The notes: generated by a model not told the origin, from the letters alone. Shown: positions 40,656-54,409, counted from the stretch's first letter. The stretch is DNA of 64,000 bases from Stenopsyche tienmushanensis (GCA_008973525.1 WACJ01000517.1:1612001-1676000); one strand, 5' to 3'. Numbers and translations: made by a program.

Positions 40656-41230
40656 TTTGCTGCTTAAGTTGTATATGCGTCGCCATAAATGTCATATACA
40701 TATATTGATAAAAATGGAAGGAACGCGTCATCGTTTAAAAACAATTAAGATTATCATAGTTGCGCTTTGTTATAATTTGGGGATAATGCAAATATAAAAC
40801 GTGCCTTATTTAAGAATAGTTGAAATTACGCTGCCATTGAGTACAAATATCTTTTCTGTAGTAAATAATGTCTATAATTGGACAAGATATTTTTTTCATT
40901 GGTGTCAGAAGTTAGATTCTAAAATTTCAAGAACGTGATAAAGCATACTACACTATATTTCATGTTGTTGATTGCATTTTAACATGATTACTTCTTCCAG
41001 GCTCGTTCCAAATTATTCACATGTGTTAGATGTGAATAATTTGACCTCTTGGTATATTTTTTGGCCTATTTTTGAGGAGCAGTGCTCCTTGGGAGGAACA
41101 GACTATGCAGTGGCGGATAACAGTATTATCGCTTGAAGAATACGGGACAGATCTTTTGTCTCGCTCTTTGAGTCGCTTAAAATAATCGCCTGTGAATATT
41201 TTTTTTTTTATCTATTACTCAACGGCGATC
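40656..41230. other. Intergenic, no gene recognised
   Basis: No supported coding frame. Confidence 0.4.
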
Positions 41231-41300
41231 ATATAAAAGCACAATTCCTCTATCGATTGTTAGCGACTCGAAGTGCATTCTTGCGCATGCGCTGTTATAC
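41228..41300 (+). promoter_or_regulatory. Candidate core promoter
   Basis: A catataaaagc TATA-like box is followed within 25-60 bases by a less AT-rich stretch and a tgcgcatgcgct palindrome typical of NRF-1/Ewg sites. A possible 5' exon would end near ggtgaag|gtacaa (about 41420). Placement is by eye only. Confidence 0.3.
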
Positions 41301-41870
41301 CGCAGCTCAACGTGTTAGTGAATGCATATTTTCCATCTGACGTGTTTCGATGCACTCATAGAAGAATCCGATATAAATTGATCGCCAATTGAGCGGAGCA
41401 ATCATCCCTCGGCGGTGAAGGTACAATATTCAGAATTTAATTAGCGTCTTTGTATAGTATTTTCCGAATACACAATGAAATTGAGATTTCAGATCTCACA
41501 ATTTTATGCGATACTGAGCTGAAATTTATTCGGTGACTCATTCTTGGATTTAATTCGCGCTTATATCTATTAATTGCAAATGTTCATAATGACTATTAAT
41601 AATGTCAGGATGATCATTGTCCATTTATATTTTTGTTTGAATACTGCCGCTCTTAGATCGAATTTTGTGAACGCAATCATATATAGACTCGCAAGACTTC
41701 AAAAGATAAAATGCTTGGAAGTTCAAAAATGCTATAATAGTATATGAAACTACCTTCAATTATTCTTCGTTGCATTTGGAAAACAAGCGCGATGACAATT
41801 CAAATCTGACAGCCGATAGAAGTTATTTTTAAATTTTCACCGGAAATAACAGATCAATTTTCGTCCATAG

Positions 41871-42053
41871 GTCATCCATGACGATGAGCTGTCTTCGGCC
41901 GCCGACCAATTATTTCCGATTGCCTCACTGCAACGGTTCAATCCAAGGTATCCAATCGACGAGCTGGACATGGACGATGATGACCACAATGCAAACATCG
42001 TAATAAACTTAATTTGTTATTTGGACGCCAAGAGAGAAGATGGGCGCAACTAA
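41871..42053 (+). CDS. Candidate terminal exon of a small unknown gene
   Basis: After the acceptor cgtccatag there is a phase-0 open segment of 61 codons ending in TAA. It is acidic, with D-D-E-L-S-S-A-A-D-Q-L-F and an M-D-D-D-D-H stretch. The base composition is clearly less AT-rich than the neighbourhood. A matching first coding exon was not found, although 41262-41420 is a candidate 5' exon. An overlapping frame beginning at 42040 (96 codons) continues past the stop in another frame and is not favoured. The protein is unrecognised. Confidence 0.35.
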   Translation, partial: VIHDDELSSAADQLFPIASLQRFNPRYPIDELDMDDDDHNANIVINLICYLDAKREDGRN

Positions 42054-42685
42054 AAAGTTGTTCACACTCGACGATGACATAACCTCAACGATCATTTATT
42101 GGCGAGAGCTTTTTTACGTCTCGCTTTTCAGTGTTGCCAACACGATAATTTTCGACTGCGTCAATTCGCAATTTTATCTTCCAAATATCGCCGCTAAAAA
42201 CGACACAAATTACAATAGTGACAAACAGTCTCAATATAATTTCAACATCTTCACAATACAATCGGAAAAATGTAGAAATACATTTTATGATTGTATAATC
42301 AATACGCATTTAATAAATATGCATGTGTAAAATAAATAAATCATCATATTAAAATAAACCTTGTACACATTTAAATATTTTAAAATTGCTTAAAATTACA
42401 TATATTTTTAATAATAAATATCATAAACATATTTTATTCAGAAATTATTAAAACGTGCAATATTAAAGTGAATAAATGCATAACTGTGATCACGTCCAAC
42501 CAGGTTTATTCTGATTTCCTGGTCGAAATTTTTTTTTATATATTTGATTATGAAGATGGTGCAAAAATATGCTTATTAAATGATAATTTAAACATAGTAA
42601 AATATTATATCATATACATAAAAATAAAAAGAGAGAAGTTACGTCCGAACATTGGAACATAAAATATTTATTTTGAGCCTATATC

Positions 42686-44952
42686 ATGGATTCTGAGGTA
42701 AGTTTTATATTTTTTTAAAAATTTAAAACAGTATTACGGAATTATTTTTTATAAATCTGTTTTATTTCAGGAGATTGTTGGTGGATTAAAAAACGTTAAA
42801 AATGCAGACGGTGGTCAAATATTTCTTTCTATTTCTGATCAAAATAATTTGATCACCTCAACAAATCAATTAATTTCTCCGTCCAATCCATTCATGGCAC
42901 TATCCTATCAGCTTATTTTACCAATTGGTCAAGTAATGGAAACTCCAGTAGTATTGATGCAACCAAATTTTATTGCGACAAACAATCATATGATTAGTCC
43001 TTATCCCCAATTTTATAATCTAACTAATCAGATAAGTAACCCCATACCTCAAATATATCCTTCCAATAGTCAATTATTGACTTCAGGTCAAGGTAATCAA
43101 GTTCTCCGTTTAGTAGATTCTAACCAATATCTACCTCAATTTCCTATCAATCTCCAATCTAATTTTATGCCCGGGACTAATACGACGGAATTACCAAGTG
43201 CTCCAATCAATCAACTTGGTTCTATAATATTGCCAATGACGAAAAATTTGAATACTCAGTTAGCGAATGAACAAATCTATATATCACCAAATGTTTCCGA
43301 GCTTATGGCTAATCACCAAATTATATCTTCGTTGTCGAATTCTCCTGTTGTTGCAGCTGTTCAAGAAAAAGTATCACAAAACAAAATTGTACCAAACGTT
43401 TCCAAGCTATTGCCAAAAACGGATAATCAAAATAGAAATATAATGGGGAAAAAGTCTATAAAAAATCAATCAAAAACAGTAAATCCTTATCAATCTGTGG
43501 CATCAGCATTGTCAAATAATAAAGCTTCAGAAAATAGACAAGTAATAGCTCAGCCCAAAAAACTAAATTCCATAAACCCTACAGAAAATTTATTGCAGCC
43601 AATAGCTTCATGCTCTTTAATTGCCAAGGAAAAACTAATAACCACTTATGCAACAATAAATCCAATACCAATAAATCTAGATATTGATGAAATGGTTCCA
43701 TGTTCTTTAAGTGCTGAAGAAATTCCAACAAACCCTTTTGTGACAATACAACCAATACCAAAAAAGATAGCTACTAAAGAAAAACCAATGCAGCCAATTC
43801 CATTGAGTTTCATAAATACGGAAGAAAAACTGGAAAACGTTATGGTTACAATACAGAAACTACAACATTCTCTAAAATCCAAGAAAAATCAAACGACGTC
43901 AACTTCCATAAATGCATTGCAAGTACGCCGAAAGACTAATGATGAATTAATACAGCAGATGCCATTAAGATCCATAACAAATCCTTGTACGTCAGCAGCA
44001 CAACAACAACAAAAATACAAAACTCTACAAGAAAGCAAAAAACCATTGAATTTGAAGGCAAAAACATCACAATACTACCAGCAAGGATTACCTACTCCTT
44101 GTTTAAAAATATTACCACTTCAAAAAGATAACAAAATAATTGAAGCTAATAAGAAATCAAATACAATAAAACATGAAACTAAACGACACAAAAACATATC
44201 GAATTCTTTTATAGATATACCACAAAAAAATGCATTTGTAGAAATACCAGAGCTATTGACAAATTCATCTGTTATTAAAACAACAAAATCTATCATAAGC
44301 AGCAACAAAATCGAATTTGAACAAAATAAAACTAAAATACAGATGGAAAAGAAAGCTCTGAAAGAAAAACGAATTCGTAAAAAAATGAAATTTCTAAAGG
44401 CATTGGAGAGTCGACTATTTTTATACAAGAAGTATCCCAGAGAACATTACATCCATAAAAAAATTGTTCGAACATGGAAATATGTAGCACTGGCAGCGCT
44501 TAAAACAAGTAATTTGATTTTTATTTTTCAAATTTGGTATAATAAAATGGAATAGAATCAGAATAAGAATAGAAATGGAATAGAATCAATTTAAAATTTG
44601 TGATTTTCCTCAAAAATAATTTTTATTTCGTTTTTTAGGTGACAGAATACTAACAAAATCCTGCATTGATATATGGAAAGCAATCTCTGATGATTATCAA
44701 TGTTTTTCAGAAGTAGAGGACTTATGCGAATTGCTGGAGATGTTGAAATTTTTAATATCACAAAAGGAGGGCATCGTCGACAAATTTAATTTACAGGAAG
44801 AAGACGAAAGCATTCGTCTTGCGAAAAAGAATGATAAAAGATTTCTGATTGGCTTACTACCTGATATACGACTGATGACTGAAAAACAAATGAAACTTTT
44901 CAAAAAGGCCGCAATCAAACTGATACATGAATTGTGTATAAAAACTGAATAA
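42686..44952 (+). CDS. Q/N-rich MADF-BESS-like DNA-binding regulator
   Basis: Three exons join in frame: 42686-42697 (M-D-S-E), 42771-44508, 44639-44952; 687 aa. Residues 1-540 are low-complexity, rich in N, Q, P, S and K, with repeated P-I-P and N-P motifs, presumably disordered. Residues about 543-625 resemble a divergent MADF (Myb/SANT-like) domain: a leading L-E-S-R-L-F-L-Y, a central W-K-Y-V-A, then I-W-K-A-I-S-D-D-Y. The C-terminus has a clear BESS motif, R-F-L-I-G-L-L-P-D-I-R-L-M, used for protein-protein contact. Insect MADF-BESS proteins act in transcription, usually with MADF at the N-terminus; here a long tail precedes it. A large exon and biased composition suggest fast evolution. 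A mariner relic begins four bases after the stop. Confidence 0.7.
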
Positions 44953-44956
44953 TATT

Positions 44957-45250
44957 ATACGATAAGCAACTTTTTGTGGCCTAAACTGAATGATATGTAC
45001 ACCGACGATATGTGTTTCCAACAAGACGACGCTACGTGCCACACAGCGCATGTCACAATGGACATTCTGCACGAGCGATTTGACGCCTTTTGATTTTTTT
45101 CTTTGGGATTACCTTAAATCGTAGGTTTATGTGTTCAAATCGCAAACAATTGATGCCGTCAAAGTCATCAGTCACGTCATGGCGGACATTTGAACGATGT
45201 TATATTCCACAGTTCATGCCATAAAATATTCTTTCAATAAAAAAAATGAG
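44957..45250 (+). pseudogene. Tc1/mariner transposase relic 2
   Basis: Directly downstream of the MADF-BESS stop. Translation gives S-N-F-L-W-P-K-L, then F-Q-Q-D-D-A-T-C-H-T-A, then (in another frame) L-T-P-F-D-F-F-L-W-D-Y. The segment between the two catalytic blocks is deleted. Family and order match relic 1 at 8690-9290. It probably supplies the 3' UTR of the upstream gene. Confidence 0.8.
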
Positions 45251-45399
45251 TGGATAACTCACATATAACTTGTTTTATTTACATTTAAAAATCGAGCGTC
45301 CTTATTATGTTCCCTTTACATGTTCAATATATTTATTACGAAAAGGTCCCGCATTGATCTGAAATTTTAAAAAACAAGGGATTGCCACAAAAAGTGGTA

Positions 45400-45703
45400 C
45401 ATCAGACCCGCGGCAATCCGACGCCACTCTAATCCGACGCTCCCTGTAGTCCGACATTCCAATATAAATATATTACATATGTACGGTGATGTTTCGTCAA
45501 TGTAAAAAAAGAAAAACGTTTGATTCTAAACCGCCTAAATTGTAATGAATCTTTTTGTATGTTGGCAAGTGAGTACGACGTAGGACGATCTACAATTTAA
45601 GTTCCGGACTACAAGGGTTCGGAGGCAGTACTCTATAGTTCGATAAATTGGATAATCCGACACTGTCTTGCAAAACGTATGTCGGATTACTGCAGATCTG
45701 CTG
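45400..45703. mobile_element. Pogo-like MITE 1
   Basis: The ends read catcagacccgcggcaatcc and, inverted, cagcagatctgcagtaatcc. Both are flanked by TA, the pogo/Tc1 target duplication. The 304 bp body retains a piece resembling the pogo copy at 50162-50743. Confidence 0.75.
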
Positions 45704-46720
45704 TATTGTTATTGACTCATCCGCACAATAGCATATTGAAAACAAACGATAAACTTGTGATTGCGACATTCTTACCCCTAATGTGACATCTTCGATCCAG
45801 CCAATGGAACAAGGGCGTTATATCGTCAATGAAACGTCTTTATTATCAAAGTTTTCTGAAAACTCTTGCCGAGGAAGATGACAACTTAATAAATTTCTGA
45901 AATAACACAATCTTAATCAAAACTATGATACAATTTTTTTATTGTAAAAATGTTGTTATATTTGAATCCAAGTAAAAATTTGATGTTTTTCAATTATATA
46001 GTAAATCTTCATTCAAATGAAAGTTTTGGTTCTAAATCAGTGTATTGTATGTTCACTGTGGGGTCAAATTAATTAAATTATACGAAGATTTATACTTTGC
46101 TTAAATAGGTTGTTTTATATCCAATAATACAGTATGTATTTACTTACATAAATAATTATAGATGATAATATATAATAGATAGATAATATGTATACTAATT
46201 AATGTAATTTTATTTATAAAATAAACTTATCTCTTTTATACGTATTTCTATATACAAAACTTGAATAATACAATAACAGAACTAATTTTAATATTACATT
46301 TTATAAAGAAAGTTTTTAATTAAAGTCTTGAAACTGGCGTCTTAAAATTGAATTCGACATTTATTACAAGTAAAATAAAAAATAGGGATGTTTATTAAAT
46401 TGGTAATAATTACATGCTTAAATATAGACATTAAAAGCATTTAAATATATTTGTATGTATATAGCTTATACTTATTTAATAAGGACTGAAATTGTTAATG
46501 TTATTAAAAAATATTTGATTGGAAAACATTCGTTTTTAAAATCGTGTGGAAATGTTAATTTTCTTATATGGCAACACTAATATTGACATGTAGCGGTTCT
46601 TGTCGAGTGTGCGCTTTTGAAACCTACTTTTATTTAATTTTTATTTACATTACCGTTATGCTCTTTCTTTGCATATATTAATGTTTTAATACAAATGACT
46701 TGTTTTACGTTGCTTTGTAG
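45704..46720. other. Intergenic, 5' flank of TTLL gene
   Basis: AT-rich. A probable 5' exon for the next gene ends with atgtcg|gtgagt at 46724-46735. No other gene is seen. Confidence 0.4.
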
Positions 46721-47033
46721 TCATGTCGGTGAGTAGAAACTATATTGTTATTGTTTGTCCTACTTTACTTTCTAGAATCGAATTTATTTTTAATACAGTA
46801 TAAGGAATATATTAAAAGTATTTAAATATACCACAAATAGTCTTAGCATATTCATTAACAAAAAGAAAATATTTTAAAGAACACTTTTATCTAATGTTTG
46901 TTAATTTTTTTGATGCTAAAATTTTAAGCTGATTCAGGTATTCTAACCTATGATATATCAGCTATTTATTTATAATCGACATGATTGCTTTTATTTTAGG
47001 ACAACGAATCACCAAAAGCTGACGAAAATAAAA

Positions 47034-49419
47034 ATGAAACCTGCCAAAATCAGTTGGCATAGCATTATCTTGCTGTCTGTAGCAATTTTAAGTATTATTA
47101 TAGCGGCAAATGTTAATCAAAATCCACAATCTCTTAAATGTGATATTGTTCCAGAGAAAATCGTTGAAAATAAACCCAATTATTGGGTGTATAGTCAAAC
47201 ATCTAATGTGGAAAGTGAAACTGGCATATTAAAACATGTACACCTTGTTCTCAATAGATCTGGTTTCATTCGGGGAACAAACAATTCGAACTGGGATCTT
47301 CTATGGTCACACGATTATCCATTTCGCATTCTCTATCCCTCAACTTAAAGCGCTCAAAAAGCACCAAATGGTAAATCATTTTCCTGGCACCGGTTATATT
47401 ACGAGCAAAGTTGAATTTGCTACGACGGACTCGAAATACATACCAAAGGCTTTTAAAATACCCGAAGACAGCAATAAATTCAGTCAATATGTGATATCAA
47501 ATCCGAATACGTTGTTTGTACTGAAAGACAATCAACATAGAAGAGTTGTTTTAAAAAATGCAAGTGAAATCGATTTAAAAGGACAGGGAAACTTTGTCCA
47601 AGAATATATTGCTAAACCTTATTTGGTTGATGGTCACAAATTCGATATCGGAGTTTACACCATTTTAACGTCTGTAGATCCCCTACGAGTGTATATTTAT
47701 AAAGGAGACGCCTTATTCCGGTATGGTTTATATCAAATTATGATATTAATGAAACATTAACACAAATAATTTATTATAAATTGTTAACTTTATAGATACT
47801 GTCCATCAAAATATTATCCATTTGATCCGTTGGATCTTGACAAATATGTAATTGGGGATGATTATTTACCGACGTGGGAAGTTCCTTCATTGGCGCCTCT
47901 TTATACTGCAATGGGATATAGCATGAAAGAATCGTTCAATGCTTACGTTCGCAGTCAGGTAAATTTTAATTTTAATATGCATTTGAATCCTATTAACTAT
48001 TATAATGATTGTTTTCTATACAATTAGAACCCGCTTAATGCAATAGATACTAGAGATTCTGAAGTCTCGGCTTTTTCAAAATCCTGTGATTTTACAGATT
48101 TTTTTAAAGTAAATATTTATATGTGTTACATATGTCATCATTATCATAGTGCAGCCACAAACAGTCCACTGCATTTCGGGGGCATAAAAATGTGTTTTCA
48201 TTATTAAAATGTTAAATATATTAGACACATTTTAAATCACAAAATCTCAAGTCCCGGGACTTTTTCATTGAAAGTCCTGGGACTCGATACAGCAAAAAAA
48301 GCCTGAAAGTCCCGGGACGTCTCAATACAGAATCCTTACTAGCGAGGAGTACTAAAAAAAGCGATATTTTCAAACCGGCTTAGTTTATGTTTACGCTTTG
48401 ACAAAAATAACGGTTTTACCGGTTTCGATTTGAAGCCCTGATTATATCTCATTGTTTCTTCAATTTAAAAGCATTTTGTTTTATCAGTTTTTTTAAATTC
48501 CAAATGCATACAACGTATAAAAGAGACTCAACATTTTTTATATCTTACAGGGCAAAGATCCTTCTATAATTTGGAAGCAAATCGACGATTCAATTATTGA
48601 TGTCTTCAAACAAAAGGAAAGATTCATAATATCAGCGGTATTTTTTTTTAATAGATATTTAATCAATATGTGTGTATAGAGACATATTTTTAATATGCTC
48701 TTTGTTACAGCTTAAAAATTATCGCAGTGGTGCTAATTTTTTTGAATTGATGAGATTCGATTTTGTTATTGACGAAGACTTGAAACTCTACGCTTTAGAA
48801 GCAAATATGTCACCCAATTTAAGTTCAGCCCATTATCCTCCGAATCAGCTGCTTTATGAACAAGTTCTATACAGTGTGCTATCTCTGGTCGGTGTGGCAA
48901 GATATACGCATGCCCAATCGTTAGCTGATAGGTTTGTTATGCATGTTAATATAAATCAATTCAATATGTGAAATGAAGCTATTGTTTTAATTTGTTTTAA
49001 ATTTATTAGGAACATTGCAGAAAGTAATATGCGAGTAAACGATAAAAACATTGTTGTGTGGGCAGACACATGTGCTAGCGAGGAATGCCGAGTTGATTGC
49101 GAAGGAGTCTGTGAAATATGCCGACATTGCCTATCGCCTGCTAAAAAGCAGATGCTCTCTCAAACAGTAATAGAACAACTCAATCGAAATGATTGCCGGA
49201 GAATATATCCTCCCTCTATGGTTAATTTTTTCTTGGAATACCAATTGAATTTTTATTTATTCTGATTGTATATTTAAACTGATATCGTATTCATTTTTAT
49301 TATAGATCCAAGGAGTTAAGAAAGAGGATATTATAACTGATGATTTATCAGCAAATAATCGTCTGATGCTTGTCTGGTTACAAGGAAAATGTAATGATGA
49401 TATTACTTGGTGCAATTAA
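47034..49419 (+). CDS. Tubulin tyrosine ligase-like enzyme, TTLL15-like, one frameshift
   Basis: ATP-grasp amino-acid ligase family that adds glutamate or glycine chains to tubulin. Exons: 47034-47720, 47796-47958, 48551-48637, 48711-48931, 49010-49220, 49306-49419. All phases agree if one base is removed near 47343-47348, giving about 493 aa. The N-terminus has a signal-anchor helix (about residues 8-27), unlike cytosolic TTLLs but as in ttll-15 types. Family motifs: N-W-D-L-L-W-S-H-D-Y-P-F, H-Q-M-V-N-H-F-P-G, Q-E-Y-I-A-K-P-Y, H-K-F-D-I-G-V-Y, and metal/ATP-site F-D-F-V-I-D-E-D and E-A-N-M-S-P-N-L. A Cys-rich segment (49066-49130) precedes the C-terminus. The frameshift may be an assembly indel or a real lesion. 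An upstream 5' exon carries an ATG (46724) whose spliced frame stops early, so I take 47034 as start. Confidence 0.82.
48040..48470. repeat. Repeat-like insert in TTLL intron
   Basis: The third intron is unusually long (47959-48550). It contains three gtcccgggac-type words (48250-48320), partly inverted, and a stretch ending in aaccggttt-like sequence. It looks like a small decayed transposon; class unknown. Confidence 0.4.
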
Positions 49420-50161
49420 CATCATTATTAAATTATTTTTCTACATAATAGATGGATTTTTACTATTATTTTATTGATGAAATCACATATTGCATATATA
49501 TTGAACGCTTAGAATATATTTGGGATATTATTTTTTAATCAAACACTAATATTTATACCATAATTAAAAATGCATAATAACCATAAAGAACGGGCTACCG
49601 ATCAAAGCAATAATTATTTAATTCATGCAAAAACTCAATATTGCAGGTGTTTAACCTTCCATCGGCCAAAGTTCTCAAATTCGATTGGATAAAAAATTTA
49701 TTTCGATTTTAAAAATGAGACTATAAAATACTTTATAGCATTTAAAAAAAGTTAATACATATTTATGTGTTTAAAAAACACACCTATTTTTCAGAATTAA
49801 ACAAAGACTAACTACTTGCCAGTATTGAAAATGTACAGTATTACCGTAGAATCTCGGAAAGAGTAGTATTTTATCTTTCATTTTATTTATTTTATGAAAT
49901 AAAATATTTGTTGGAGTATTTTACAGTGATCTGAGAAAATGATATTGTTTATGAATGGAAATATATATTTTTGTATTAATTCATACATATCTTGTACCTG
50001 AAAAAAATATTAAAAATGTTAATAAATATAAGTATATATAATGACTGACATTTAATTGTGTATATTTTTCTTTTACCTAATCCAAAATGATAAATCTTAA
50101 ATCCGATCATAACATCTCCAAGTATGTAAACGAAATCTGGCCAACAATACTAATGGATATA
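49420..50161. other. TTLL 3' flank
   Basis: AT-rich, nothing supported besides presumed 3' UTR. Confidence 0.4.
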
Positions 50162-50743
50162 CAGCAGACCAGCGGCAATCTGACAAATGTTTTGCAAGGC
50201 ATTGTCGAATTTTTAGTCTGGAACTTTTTGAAAAGGAAGTACTTGTATTCCGAATCATTTTAAAAATGGTGAGATATACATAGATAACATAAGCTTTCGT
50301 GCTATCGAATTGACGTCATGAACATAATGACCATAGCAGTTATAAAAAATCTGTTACCAGTCATCAAACATTTTAATTATCCCTTGCTATAGATCCAGAA
50401 ATAGATATACCTGTTTCTTTCCTGAAGAAACCACATGTAAAAAGCTTCTTCCATCTCTGGATATTTAGCTTTCTTGTTTGCCTCTTGCCTTGGCCCACAA
50501 TCAGTGGTGGAGACGAACTTTTGGATGTCCTCACGGTTCTTTTTTATAATCATAAATTGTAGATTGTTCTATGCTGTACTCACTTGCCAACAAAAAGATT
50601 CATTATGATTCTGGTGTTCTAGAATCTTATTTTCGCATTTTTTACTATTGACGAAGCTTTACTGTATATATGTATTATACTTTTATTGTCATGTCGGATT
50701 ACAGGAGGCGCCGGATTAGGGCCGGATTACCGCGGGTCTACTG
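50162..50743 (-). mobile_element. Pogo-like element with transposase remnant
   Basis: TA-flanked. The left end reads cagcagaccagcggcaatct and the right end, inverted, cagtagacccgcggtaatcc. The minus strand encodes a remnant matching the start of a pogo/jerky transposase with a CENP-B-type DNA-binding domain: I-Y-D-Y-K-K-N-R-E-D-I, then K-K-A-K-Y-P-E-M-E-E-A, then W-F-L-Q-E-R. The catalytic domain is absent, so it is an internally deleted, non-autonomous copy. Confidence 0.8.
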
Positions 50744-50819
50744 TATAATTTATTTTAAAACTTATGACTACCAGGCATGCGTTGTAATGCCATACGCGCT
50801 TAGTAATTATTTGAAATAA

Positions 50820-51070
50820 TATAGGTCATGCGTAGCGTCCCTCTCTCAGCTTCACTTCGCCAGACCAATATGCGCAAACATGGTGCATCCGATAAACGTC
50901 TCGCAAAACAAATTCCGCTATACGAATAATAGTTGTACTAATTTAGAAACCTTCTTGGATGCACGCCCAATAGCTCACCAAAGTTTCATCGCGATCAGAT
51001 GAACGGTTTAGGAATGTATCTATAGCAAACTGACAGCAGACTGACACACATTCATTTTTATATTTATATA
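50820..51070 (-). repeat. Interspersed repeat family A, copy 3
   Basis: Reverse-strand reading shows the cgttcatctgatcgcgatga block, gcgagacgtttatcggatgc and gcgcatattggtctggcg, parallel to copies 1 and 2. Confidence 0.6.
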
Positions 51071-51075
51071 GTCTT

Positions 51076-51279
51076 ATGTATCTTTTAGATCCAGACTTAG
51101 ATATCCAACATTTGAAATCTGAAATCTTTCTGTGGAAATCTCCCTGGATGGACAAGGAGACTGAACTGGAAGGACAAGGCTACAATAACACACATGACAA
51201 AAATGACAAAAAGATTTTCATTGAAGTTCCTTTAAAAGATCCAGGTTTGTTTATTTTCCAAATCACCAAAGAGCCGTAA
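51076..51279 (+). CDS. Exon-like ORF of unknown function
   Basis: An acceptor-like gtatcttttag (51076-51090) leads into an open frame ending in TAA at 51279. The peptide is ordinary in composition (S-E-I-F-L-W-K-S-P-W, later F-I-E-V-P-L-K-D-P-G). It abuts repeat family A, so it could be a captured exon fragment. No partner exon is seen. Confidence 0.25.
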   Translation: MYLLDPDLDIQHLKSEIFLWKSPWMDKETELEGQGYNNTHDKNDKKIFIEVPLKDPGLFIFQITKEP

Positions 51280-51392
51280 CGGGAGTATGACAGGCCTGTG
51301 GCAATTATGTAACTTGCACCCCCCCCCCCTCCTGTAAGTTAGCCTGTGAGAGAGTTTCCGTGATCGTGTAAATAAAAGGAGGTCCCGGATAT

Positions 51393-51611
51393 TCATTTAT
51401 CCCCGAAAATGCTGCAAAAATTCCTAAAAGAAGATGGAGTGGCCACAAGGTCTGTGTGCCCATCCGGTCCACTTTTCGAACCGCTGAATGAGCGCCTCGC
51501 GATTGAACGCCAAACTTGTCTGAAGAAGATTGATCGGGTGGATTGTTTGATCGGTCGAAAATATTGTTGTCTTTGTTTTATTGCGGACTTATGCCGGCTG
51601 GATTGGCCCAA
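51393..51611 (-). pseudogene. R1-like LINE fragment, second copy
   Basis: The minus-strand frame contains G-H-T-D-L-V-A-T-P-S-S-F-R and C-S-I-F-G, matching the fragment at 37240-38250. Short and truncated on both sides. A run of ten or more C residues lies just upstream (51327-51337). Confidence 0.65.
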
Positions 51612-51899
51612 TGTTTAAGCAATAACGAAGAAAAGAGGGATTGAACAACTATTATATATTATAAAAACGGACAGTCAATCGGTGTTGATTCATATAAAGT
51701 AGAATGGTCAACTAAAATAAAAATCACGCGCAACTTTCGATTGGGACAGTATTTTGCGTTTTGCACTCCAAGCCCAGTTGCGCCCTTGGCGGGCGTCTGC
51801 TTTGCCACCCTCTTGCTACGACCCTGCACGTTCATTCAGGAGACCCCGCTGAGTGAGCGTTCTAAATGAAACTCGGAGGTTATGCTACCTTCAATATCG

Positions 51900-52010
51900 A
51901 GCGAATGATGAGGTGAATGTATGATACAGACGAGATGGATGTAACCCCTTCCTGTGAATGGATATGGAAGATGATATGGCGCTGAAAATCCTCCTACGTT
52001 ACAATGGTGT
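51900..52010 (+). repeat. LINE 3'-tail-like repeat, copy 1
   Basis: The block gtgaatgtatgatacagacg with gagatggatgtaacc and cctgtgaatggatat recurs at 55900-55960, where it runs into a decayed RTE-type LINE. Confidence 0.6.
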
Positions 52011-52827
52011 CAGAAGTGAAATCCTTCAGCTTTCGGACTTTCGTCCAGAAGTTCGTATTTATACTATTTTAAAGTAGGTTCTTCATTAAAAAAAAGAAAC
52101 AATATTGCGTCAAATGTATACAGTTCAAATTATGGCGCTTTGTATCTAAAGGCGATGTGCGCAACATATTAAGATGCTTCCTCAAACTGTCCGCAAATGT
52201 CATCATCTCTTAGATTTCCATTTGGAAAATTCATTCAAAATGATGTCAGAAAATAAATAATCGCCGAAAATCAGTTTCAAATGTTCTGCACATTAAAAAA
52301 ATAACACTTAAAAGTAAATTTAAATATGTTCGCGATAAATTTTATCGACATTACTACATAAAAATCGATAAATATTGCAAGAGTATTCAATTTATTTAAT
52401 TGATTTTAACTCTATGGTATTAATATTAAATGCTATATTATTGAGGGGAAATGGGCACTACTCATCGCGATGCACACTTTGAGAAGCTCCACATCTAAGG
52501 GATGGGTTTTCCTTATCAACCTTGTAAATGTCAAATTTCGACAATATCAAGGAACAAGGAATAAACAAGCACAATAAAAGCTTCACCAAAATGTTTTATG
52601 AAGATGCATTTTGGCAGAATGTTCTCTGTAGCAAAATGGAAACAATAAGGTAATTATTTAATCCGATAACAAACGCATTTGCAGATCCTTGTTTATATAG
52701 GATAATAACAAATGTACATCCTTTTGTTTGAGAAAATTATTTTGTTTGTGATATGAGTTCGCTTATGTTGTATTAATGCAATTTTTTATCAAAACGAAGA
52801 AATTGACTCGGAAGCCGTAAGCCATAA

Positions 52828-54409
<1,582 letters not shown>

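Noticed and set aside
42040..42330. 96-codon ORF
   Set aside because: Overlaps the more coding-like exon in another frame; no family likeness.
51327..51337. Poly-C run as a functional signal
   Set aside because: Simple homopolymer next to LINE debris; could also be a sequencing artefact.
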